Shown one piece after another: positions 15,278 to 19,997 of a stretch of 19,997 nucleotides of DNA (its first letter is position 1; each line of letters starts with the position of its first letter). The stretch spans positions 1-19,997 of the forward strand of contig CAJUFO010000080.1 of NCBI GenBank assembly GCA_910585615.1, given 5' to 3'. A program made the position numbers and the translations under genes. Source of the stretch: an uncultured Acetatifactor sp. Lineage in GTDB: Bacteria; Bacillota; Clostridia; Lachnospirales; Lachnospiraceae. The notes beneath the pieces were generated by a model. The model worked only from the letters and a program-made list of their open reading frames with translations. It did not search any database and was not told where the DNA came from.

Positions 15278-16651
15278 ATGGAAAATGATTTTTCAAAAGG
15301 AAAGGTATGGAAAAACATTATTTCCCAGGCGATTCCTTTGATGCTTGCGCAGCTGGTCCTGCTCCTGTACAATGTGGTGGACCGTATCTACATCGGGCAT
15401 CTTCCGGGAGCGGACAGCATGGCGCTGACAGGCATCGGACTGGCGTTTCCGCTGACTACCCTGGTCGCTGCTTTTACATACCTGTTCGGCACCGGAGGTA
15501 CCCCTCTGTTTTCCATAGCCAGAGGGGCGGGGGAAGAGGAGCGGGCGGAACGGATTTTAGGGAATACATGCTCCCTTCTGCTGTGGTGTTCCGTGGCGAT
15601 GTTCCTTTTCTGCTATTTGCTGCGCAGGCCTGTGCTTTATCTGTTCGGGGCCAGCGACGCGTCTTATGTGTATGCGGATGCGTATCTGCGGATTTATTTG
15701 TTCGGGACGCCCTTCGTCATGCTGTCCACTGGGCTGAACGGCTTTATCAATGCGCAGGGCTTTCCAAAGACTGGTATGATGACGACTCTGATTGGGGCGG
15801 TGTTGAACCTGGTTCTGGATCCGGCGTTTATCTTCGTGCTGGATATGGGCGTGGGCGGTGCGGCCTTGGCCACTGTTTTGAGCCAGATTGTATCCTGTAT
15901 CTGGGTCCTGTGCTTCTTGACGGGAAAGAAAGCAGGGCTCCATATCAGGAGACGGAATCTGCGGGTAGACTGGAAGCTGGCCCGGGAGATTGCCGCGCTC
16001 GGCATGTCGGGCTTCATCATGCAGGGGACGAACTGTCTGGTACAGGTGGTATGCAACGCCACCCTGAAGATATATGGCGGGGATTTGTATGTGGGTATCA
16101 TGACCGTCATCAATTCCGTGCGGGAAATTCTGTCGCTGCCGGTGAACGGACTTACCAGCGGCGCCCAGCCGGTGCTGGGATATAATTATGGGGCGAAGCG
16201 GTATGACCGTGTCTGCCAGGGAATCCAATTTACGGCCTGCATGGGAATCCTGTACACCCTGCTCGCCTGGCTGGTGGTGATACAGAGCCCCCATCTGCTG
16301 CTCTCCATCTTTACGGAGGATGCGGCCATGCTGGAGGCGGGAACCGATGCGCTGAAGCTGTACTTTTTCGGCTTCTTCTTTATGGCATTCCAGTTTACCG
16401 GACAGTCGGCCTTCACCGCGCTGGGGGATTCCAGGCATGCGGTCTTCTTTTCCCTGCTGCGGAAGGCGGTGATCGTGGCCCCTCTGACGATGATTCTGCC
16501 TAAAATGGGCTTGGGTGTGGACGGCGTGTTCTGGGCAGAGCCCATCTCAAACTGCATTGGGGGGCTTGCTTGCTTTATCACCATGTATCTTACGCTGTAT
16601 CGGCGGCTGAAGAGGGAGGATGAGACGGATGCAGCTGTTGCAGGTCATTAG
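15278..16651 (+). CDS. MATE-family efflux transporter
   Basis: The 457-residue membrane protein has about twelve hydrophobic helices in two similar halves, as in Na+- or H+-driven multidrug and toxin extrusion pumps. Family landmarks are the N-terminal IPLMLAQLVLLLYNVVDRIYIGHLPG, the mid-chain GFINAQGFPKTGM segment, and the second-half repeat NGLTSGAQPVLGYNYGAKR. ATG 15278 was preferred to ATG 15272 because GAAGAGAG ends 7 nt before the former and only 1 nt before the latter. It is the last gene of the isomerase-dehydrogenase unit and may export a product or toxic intermediate. The link is by position only. It is followed about 120 bp later by a strong terminator. Confidence 0.93.
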   Translation: MENDFSKGKVWKNIISQAIPLMLAQLVLLLYNVVDRIYIGHLPGADSMALTGIGLAFPLTTLVAAFTYLFGTGGTPLFSIARGAGEEERAERILGNTCSLLLWCSVAMFLFCYLLRRPVLYLFGASDASYVYADAYLRIYLFGTPFVMLSTGLNGFINAQGFPKTGMMTTLIGAVLNLVLDPAFIFVLDMGVGGAALATVLSQIVSCIWVLCFLTGKKAGLHIRRRNLRVDWKLAREIAALGMSGFIMQGTNCLVQVVCNATLKIYGGDLYVGIMTVINSVREILSLPVNGLTSGAQPVLGYNYGAKRYDRVCQGIQFTACMGILYTLLAWLVVIQSPHLLLSIFTEDAAMLEAGTDALKLYFFGFFFMAFQFTGQSAFTALGDSRHAVFFSLLRKAVIVAPLTMILPKMGLGVDGVFWAEPISNCIGGLACFITMYLTLYRRLKREDETDAAVAGH

Positions 16652-16770
16652 ATACGATACAAAAATCAGATCTCTTTAAAAGCATTGTTGACAGTGGCGG
16701 GAGTAAACTTGACAGAGCTTGACAAGACTAAAGAATAATCAGTCCTACAAATAAATAGCAGCCACGAAAC
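16652..16770. other. AT-rich gap after the MATE gene with three TTGACA boxes
   Basis: No gene is seen. TTGACA occurs three times, at 16688-16693, 16709-16714 and 16719-16724; the last two lie in a 10-bp direct repeat (CTTGACAGAG/CTTGACAAGA). The only -10-like match is AATAAT at 16734-16739, with a 19-bp spacer from the second box. A transcript starting here would run directly into the terminator at 16771. Confidence 0.35.
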
Positions 16771-16827
16771 AAAGGTGTAAAGTCTTTGCTGAGTCATCAA
16801 AATGATTCAGGGCTTTACACCTTTTTT
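16771..16827 (+). terminator. Strong intrinsic terminator
   Basis: AAAGGTGTAAAG (16771-16782) pairs perfectly with CTTTACACCTTT (16813-16824). Inside, CTGAGTCAT and ATGATTCAG form a second stem around CAAA. The outer stem runs into six T residues (16822-16827). This is the clear 3' end of the MATE operon and marks the start of the accessory region. Confidence 0.85.
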
Positions 16828-16950
16828 AGTGCAGGGAATGAAGCATTCCCATCGCAAAGACATGAGATGGCCAAAAGCTAAATATCAATCAAAAAGGAAT
16901 TAATTTGATAAATACAGAGTTTATTCTTTAGCGAATAGGAGATGCCGAGG

Positions 16951-17037
16951 ATGATTAATTACCTCAATGAAATCAGGAAATTGGAAAAGCTGCTGACGGG
17001 AATCGGACACGCTAGCAGAGCTGCACAAATACAGTAA
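16951..17037 (+). CDS. Possible 28-residue small protein or 5' gene remnant
   Basis: ATG 16951 is preceded by AGGAG (16937-16941) at 9 nt. The frame reads MINYLNEIRKLEKLLTGIGH followed by ASRAAQIQ and a TAA stop. It looks like one amphipathic helix rich in Leu, Lys and Glu. It resembles the beginning of a longer helical protein more than a complete one, and I recognise no family. The AT-rich flanks (16828-16950 and 17038-17062) show nothing else. Confidence 0.3.
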   Translation: MINYLNEIRKLEKLLTGIGHASRAAQIQ

Positions 17038-17062
17038 AATCAAGGATTCCAGGCAGTCAGGC

Positions 17063-17091
17063 TTGATTGGTTTTGATAGGCAACCAATCAA
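17063..17091. promoter_or_regulatory. Perfect 10-bp inverted repeat (operator or hairpin)
   Basis: TTGATTGGTT (17063-17072) and AACCAATCAA (17082-17091) are exact inverted copies separated by 9 bp. The centre-to-centre distance of 19 bp, about two helical turns, suits a dimeric repressor; as RNA it would form a stable hairpin. AAAGGAG follows at 17122-17128 without a standard start codon after it. It may control the transcript that ends at the next terminator. Confidence 0.5.
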
Positions 17092-17165
17092 ATTGGTATC
17101 ATGGAATAATATTCTACATGGAAAGGAGATATCCTGTACATCGCAATTAAATATTCGGACATATA

Positions 17166-17228
17166 AATAAGTCCCACAGATGATGGCGAACCATTTAAGG
17201 CGAACCAGCCGTCTGTGAGGCTTATTTT
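17166..17228 (+). terminator. Intrinsic terminator or attenuator upstream of the cold-shock gene
   Basis: AATAAG plus CACAGA on the left (17166-17181) pairs with TCTGTG plus CTTATT on the right, with an inner GGC/GCC step. The right arm merges into TTATTTT. The loop holds a direct repeat GGCGAACCA (twice). It ends any transcript from the left; alternatively it is an attenuator in a leader for the downstream operon. Confidence 0.65.
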
Positions 17229-17243
17229 AGTGCCTGAATCCTA

Positions 17244-17272
17244 CTGACACATTTCTATACATCATCTATGAA
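17244..17272 (+). promoter_or_regulatory. Possible promoter of the cold-shock/HU operon
   Basis: CTGACA (17244-17249) and TATGAA (17267-17272) lie 17 bp apart, 16 bp after the terminator. Both boxes are imperfect. A leader of about 125 nt would follow, carrying a direct repeat CTACACAAAAT (17353-17363 and 17369-17379) just before the ribosome binding site. Confidence 0.35.
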
Positions 17273-17402
17273 AGCCCGGATATGGGCATTACAGCGTGCC
17301 ATGTGGGTATCTCGCGCGGACTACACGGCAACTTAAAACGACAATTTCATTACTACACAAAATTATTGCTACACAAAATCCAAAGGAGGAGACGTAAAGA
17401 TT

Positions 17403-17828
17403 ATGTACGGCAGAGCGACAAGATACTTCCAAGACAGGGGATATGGATTCATCCTGGGAGAGGACAGGGAGACATATTTCATCCACTGCTACAATCTGTG
17501 CGGGGAACACATAGCGAGGGGATATCAGGTGGACTTCAAGCCGTTCCGGAACGGGAGGAGCGACTATAATGCAAGGGAGGTCATCGTGATTGACGCGCCT
17601 GAAAAGGGTGCAGGAGAAGAATGTTCCAATCGCTCCAATAACAAGAGAGGGAAGCACAGGAGCCATAAACCCTGCAATGCAGACAGGCTGTCCAGGGACG
17701 ACAGGGAATTCATAAGGTTCGTCAAGGACTTCTTTCAGGAACAGAAAGAGATGGAAGAGGACGTGGCGGCAGTCGATGGGCAAGATGGAATTACAGAAAG
17801 ATTAAGCAGGACAAGGAGGAATCATTAG
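17403..17828 (+). CDS. Cold-shock-domain RNA-binding protein with C-terminal extension
   Basis: Residues 1-66 form a cold-shock domain: the GRATRYFQDRGYGFI opening with an RNP1-like RGYGFI (12-17) and an RNP2-like TYFIHCYN (24-31), then strands ending in AREVIVID. Ordinary Csp proteins have about 67 residues; this one has 141. The extra half is a basic, Asn/Arg/Lys-rich linker followed by an acidic helix (about 98-125, DREFIRFVKDFFQEQKEMEED). It probably binds single-stranded RNA or DNA, with the tail acting as a contact surface. AAGGAGG (17383-17389) is 13 nt from ATG 17403, longer than ideal; an in-frame ATT at 17400 is nearer. The HU gene begins 1 nt after the stop. Such variants occur on mobile elements and phages of gut Clostridia. 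Confidence 0.8.
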   Translation: MYGRATRYFQDRGYGFILGEDRETYFIHCYNLCGEHIARGYQVDFKPFRNGRSDYNAREVIVIDAPEKGAGEECSNRSNNKRGKHRSHKPCNADRLSRDDREFIRFVKDFFQEQKEMEEDVAAVDGQDGITERLSRTRRNH

Positions 17829-17829
17829 C

Positions 17830-18144
17830 ATGGCGATTTGTAAAAAGGAATTCGCGGACAGGATGGCGGAGAACGGCGGGATGACAAAGAAAGCCGCATT
17901 CAATGCCGTAGGGGCGTTCATAGAGACGCTGAAGGACTACCTCAGCAAGGATGAAAAGGTGATGTTCACCGGATTCGGGAGGTTCGAGATGCGGACGGTA
18001 AAAGAGAAGAAAGGGAGGAACCTGCATACTGGGGAAACGTGTATCATACCGGAACATGAATATGTGGCGTTCCGTGCAAGTGATTTGCTGTTCGACAGCA
18101 TCAGGGAAAGGGGTGAGGATGATACATATGGAAATGAGGAATGA
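17830..18144 (+). CDS. HU-family DNA-binding protein
   Basis: The 104-residue protein matches HU/IHF. It has an N-terminal helical dimerisation part (KKEFADRMAENGGMTKKAAF), the FTGFGRFEMRTVKEKKGRN segment leading into the DNA-binding arm, the conserved TGE, and the closing helix. The usual Pro of the arm tip (GRNPxTG) is replaced by Leu, so bending ability may differ. It has an acidic tail of about 12 residues beyond the common 90. AAGGAGGAA (17814-17822) lies inside the end of the cold-shock gene, and the two are translationally coupled. The role, inferred, is compaction or architectural DNA bending for the mobile element rather than the main chromosome. Confidence 0.88.
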   Translation: MAICKKEFADRMAENGGMTKKAAFNAVGAFIETLKDYLSKDEKVMFTGFGRFEMRTVKEKKGRNLHTGETCIIPEHEYVAFRASDLLFDSIRERGEDDTYGNEE

Positions 18145-18316
18145 CAGGGCGCAGAATTGCGCTGAGTGTGAATTTGCCAGGATGTATGATTTTGGCAGTA
18201 GGATTTATTATTGTGACCATGCAAACAGGACTGACGATATGGGGAAACTGGGGGTGGATGGCTTGGCAGGTGGAAGACCTGAATGGTGCCCGTTGAGAGA
18301 GAAAGACAGTGATTAG
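18119..18316 (+). CDS. Small cysteine-rich (zinc-ribbon-like) protein
   Basis: The 65-residue protein has Cys pairs spaced as CAEC near residue 15, a YYC at about 34, and WCPL near the end. This pattern is common in small phage and mobile-element proteins and would bind one zinc ion. No specific function is known to me. ATG 18119 was chosen because AAAGGGGTGAGG precedes it; the start lies 26 bp inside the HU gene, so translation is coupled. The longer frame back to 18056 is antisense-free but overlaps HU without protein-like sequence. It ends the three-gene operon. Confidence 0.65.
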   Translation: MIHMEMRNDRAQNCAECEFARMYDFGSRIYYCDHANRTDDMGKLGVDGLAGGRPEWCPLREKDSD

Positions 18317-18336
18317 GGGACTATTGTGAATTAGAG

Positions 18337-18384
18337 GTAGGTTCAAATGAACCTATGTTGATTTGTGTAGGTTAGATTGAACCT
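18337..18384. repeat. Two 18-bp dyad repeats spaced 30 bp apart
   Basis: Copies at 18337-18354 and 18367-18384 share GTAGGTT and TGAACCT around a 4-bp variable centre (CAAA and AGAT). Each is itself an inverted repeat (AGGTT and AACCT). The 30-bp period is close to three helical turns, as for paired operator sites or iterons. The first copy extends to a perfect TAGGTTCA/TGAACCTA palindrome. Confidence 0.6.
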
Positions 18385-18385
18385 T

Positions 18386-18428
18386 GCAAAATGAATCTCA
18401 TAGTGTATGTGATTATGAGATATTTTGC
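18386..18428. other. Strong hairpin directly after the dyad repeats
   Basis: GCAAAAT plus ATCTCATA on the left pairs with TATGAGAT plus ATTTTGC on the right, a 15-bp stem with a 2-nt GA bulge and an 11-nt loop. No T run follows. The downstream stretch 18429-18678 holds no gene; its only strong structure is the stem GGGCTAT/ATAGCCC at 18508-18532 with an inner CGT/ACG. Confidence 0.55.
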
Positions 18429-18678
18429 ATTACTGGAAAAGATTCAGATTATATTGATATGGATGATTTGTGTTAATGGCCTCGACAGAATTGATGAAGT
18501 GGATTATGGGCTATAGCGTTTCACGATAGCCCTTTGAAGGAAAATGAAGCATGGTAAACATTAGTTACCTTGATTGTAGTAGTGGCAAATTCAAAAGTTG
18601 TTAAAAACGTTTTTTGAAATTCCAATATCATTTCAGATGTAGGCTTAACCGACTTCCTATTATGGGAATGTGACCAGG

Positions 18679-18707
18679 TTGCTATTTTGGCAATGTGTTT
18701 GTATCAT
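18679..18707 (+). promoter_or_regulatory. Promoter-like sequence for the structured RNA
   Basis: TTGCTA (18679-18684) and TATCAT (18702-18707) are separated by 17 bp. The -10 matches five of six consensus bases and the -35 four of six. Transcription would begin near 18713, just where the run of hairpins starts. Confidence 0.4.
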
Positions 18708-18712
18708 ACGAT

Positions 18713-19062
18713 TTCGGTTCAAACAGATTCCGTAAAAGTGGAAAGTGTTGTCCGCAGTGGACAATGGATTCCCAAAAAGGAAATGGTTGTGATAGCATGA
18801 CACAACGACTGCTGCCGGTATGGAATATTCAGGGAGGTGGTATTTTGCGACATACCATAGTCCCGTGAGACGGTAGTTCCCCATGGGTAACTGGTGTACC
18901 TGTAGGTACGGTGCTTTGGAATAGCCTTTCACAGAATCATGTAAAAGGATGCCCCATTTTGGGAGACGCTATTAAAATCGGATGTCGATATTTTTGACAT
19001 CTGGAAAGAATTATAACTGAATATAGTTTTATATCAGGGAGCCTGTTCTGGACTCCCCTTTT
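18713..19062 (+). ncRNA. Candidate structured non-coding RNA of about 350 nt, class unknown
   Basis: No plausible protein is encoded on either strand, but hairpins follow one another almost without gaps. They are TTCC/GGAA (18728-18743), TTGTCC/GGACAA (18748-18764), TTCC/GGAA (18769-18782), GTTGTG/CACAAC (18786-18806), and GACT/AGTC enclosing GGTATG/CATACC (18807-18862). Then come CCGT/ACGG (18863-18873), AGTT..CCC/GGG..AACT (18875-18892), GTACC/GGTAC with a TGTA loop (18896-18909), and CGGATGTC/GACATCTG (18979-19003). The series ends in a GGGAG/CTCCC terminator with CTTTT. A promoter-like sequence lies in front. The pairs are exact, but their significance was judged by eye, without energy calculation or alignment. 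It could be a phage-type large ornate RNA, a group I intron core (GACT/AGTC resembling P7), or a regulatory leader of the endonuclease gene. Confidence 0.5.
19037..19062 (+). terminator. Intrinsic terminator ending the structured region
   Basis: GGGAG-CC pairs with GG-A-CTCCC (one bulged A) around a 6-nt loop, followed by CTTTT. It separates the candidate RNA from the endonuclease-like gene 70 bp downstream. Confidence 0.6.
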
Positions 19063-19086
19063 AGCATCCGTGTCTAAGTGGATGCT
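19063..19086. other. Hairpin in the leader of the endonuclease-like gene
   Basis: AGCATCC (19063-19069) pairs perfectly with GGATGCT (19080-19086) around a 10-nt loop, immediately after the terminator. It lies 45 nt before the start codon and could shape the leader or be an operator. Confidence 0.4.
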
Positions 19087-19131
19087 GTCTATTATCATAT
19101 CTACGAAAGGAAGTATTAAAATCACGAAAAC

Positions 19132-19997
19132 ATGAGCAGTCAAAAGAAATTGGAACAGAGAAAGGAATTCAGGGAATATTTATCCATTGCAGATAAAAGA
19201 GTATTGGATATCAGGGCATCGGGAGTAGAGCTAATCGCAAGTGATGAAGTGTTCGTATTGGTGAACGGCACGAATAACTATTGGATTAGCAACCATGGGA
19301 GGCTTGTGAACAACCTCCGAGGTGGGTTCCACATGCATAAGAGAGGATATGCGCATTATACGCTTAGTGGCATTGACAAGAAGATAGAGGCATACACAGA
19401 TAGGCTGGTAGCAGAGCATTTCCTTGAAAGGCCTGATAGATGCAACAGGATATGGCACATTGACAGGGACAGGGACAACTGCTTCTATAGGAACCTGATT
19501 TGGGTAGACAATGAAGAGCATATTGGCTTACAGCGCGGGATCATGCTTGTAGAGGAATTGGGCAGACAGCAGGAGTACATACCATACATCACATTGAAAT
19601 CGAATGCGGCATATTCAATCTGGAACGGCATTTATATACGGTGCTATAAAAGGAGTGACGTATATGATGGTTCGTTCATGTGCGACTTATGGAGGCGTGA
19701 CAAGGACTCTTTTGCCGAATGGTGGGGTTCGGAATATTATGAGTGCAACGGCGAGTCCATGGCTGTAGACAAGGATCTGCTGTTCCCAGGCAATAAGGAG
19801 TATGCGCCTGACAAGTGCTGTATTATTCCACAGACATTAAATACTATGCTCTCCAACTGTAAAAAGCACAGGTCTATTTGGAAGAATGCGAGGATGGATT
19901 TGCCTCTTGGCGTGAGGTATGACAGCAGGATAAAAATGTACTATGGGGAGATTAAGCCGTATGGGCATGACGAAGTGATTCGGCTGTCCTATTGGAG
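19132..19997 (+). CDS. HNH-type homing endonuclease-like protein with AP2-like tail, 3' partial
   Basis: The frame from ATG 19132 stays open to the window end (288 complete codons). Residues 40-95 resemble a NUMOD4-type module (NYWISNHGRLVNN, then TDRLVAEHF). Residues 107-130 form an HNH_3-like motif with His109, Asn121 and Trp124 (WHIDRDRDNCFYRNLIW). A second domain (about 165-250) has paired Trp and Cys residues (MCDLWRRDKDSFAEWW, DKCCIIPQTLN). The last visible part (LPLGVRYDSRIKMYYGEIKP) resembles an AP2 DNA-binding domain. Such proteins are typical selfish endonucleases of phages and introns. The HNH motif lacks the more usual Gly (HIDGD) but keeps the acidic residues. No ribosome binding site sits at normal distance; GAAAGGA lies about 20 nt upstream. 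Confidence 0.75.
   Translation, partial: MSSQKKLEQRKEFREYLSIADKRVLDIRASGVELIASDEVFVLVNGTNNYWISNHGRLVNNLRGGFHMHKRGYAHYTLSGIDKKIEAYTDRLVAEHFLERPDRCNRIWHIDRDRDNCFYRNLIWVDNEEHIGLQRGIMLVEELGRQQEYIPYITLKSNAAYSIWNGIYIRCYKRSDVYDGSFMCDLWRRDKDSFAEWWGSEYYECNGESMAVDKDLLFPGNKEYAPDKCCIIPQTLNTMLSNCKKHRSIWKNARMDLPLGVRYDSRIKMYYGEIKPYGHDEVIRLSYW

Noticed and set aside
17282..17569. 95-codon plus-strand frame overlapping the cold-shock gene
   Set aside because: It lacks a ribosome binding site and its second half is a frame-shifted reading of the cold-shock domain gene.
18337..18358. GGTTCAAAT resembling a tRNA T-loop
   Set aside because: No matching acceptor, D or anticodon arms are found; the sequence is better explained as a dyad repeat.
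18713..19062. tmRNA, RNase P RNA or 6S RNA as identity of the structured region
   Set aside because: None of the conserved sequence blocks of these RNAs that I would expect (for example the tmRNA ends or the RNase P GAGGAAAGUCC block) are present.
19132..19997. IscB/IsrB-type RNA-guided nuclease with its guide RNA upstream
   Set aside because: The protein shows an HNH-like motif with NUMOD4- and AP2-like parts but no RuvC segments or bridge helix in the visible 288 residues.

Overview
The window looks like chromosome of a Gram-positive anaerobe of the class Clostridia, most likely Lachnospiraceae. This rests on strong AAGGAGG-type ribosome binding sites, the gene series apt - rel(A/SpoT) - MBL hydrolase - hemZ, a TDN-type adenosine deaminase, and protein sequences of clostridial character. 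No rRNA or tRNA gene, CRISPR array or complete insertion sequence was seen. All family names come from reading motifs by eye, without database searches.

Region 1 (1-4400) opens inside a heavy-metal P1B-type ATPase, followed in the same operon by an ArsR-family repressor. The repressor is cut off inside its recognition helix region and joined in frame to the middle of a response regulator. From there to about 4233 the DNA is a mosaic of pieces of at least six genes on both strands: response regulator, sensor histidine kinase, lipoprotein, an unknown C-terminus, an AraC-type regulator with an internal deletion, and the membrane tail of a surface protein. It ends in a terminator pointing the wrong way with no gene before it, and a 25-bp tandem repeat.

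Region 2 (4400-11769) is an intact housekeeping block on the + strand behind a good promoter (TTGTCT-17-TATACT): a SEC-C zinc protein, a DUF308 membrane protein, a two-CBS-domain protein, apt (purine salvage), a bifunctional (p)ppGpp synthetase/hydrolase, an MBL-fold hydrolase and hemZ (anaerobic haem synthesis). Purine salvage and (p)ppGpp share the purine nucleotide pool.

Region 3 (11770-16651) starts with a gap holding a long hairpin and a 42-codon gene remnant. It continues with adenosine deaminase, a TIM-barrel sugar isomerase/epimerase, a Gfo/Idh/MocA dehydrogenase and a MATE exporter, the last three packed as one operon.

Region 4 (16652-19997) is AT-richer accessory DNA of phage or integrative-element character. 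After two strong terminators and a small leader comes a tight three-gene operon (cold-shock-domain protein, HU protein, small cysteine-rich protein). Next is an 815-bp gap dense in hairpins, ending in an intrinsic terminator. It is followed by an HNH/AP2-type homing-endonuclease-like gene that runs off the end. The best candidate for something undescribed is this gap: a predicted structured RNA of about 350 nt (roughly 18713-19062) with its own promoter-like sequence, at least eight local hairpins and a terminator, next to the endonuclease gene.
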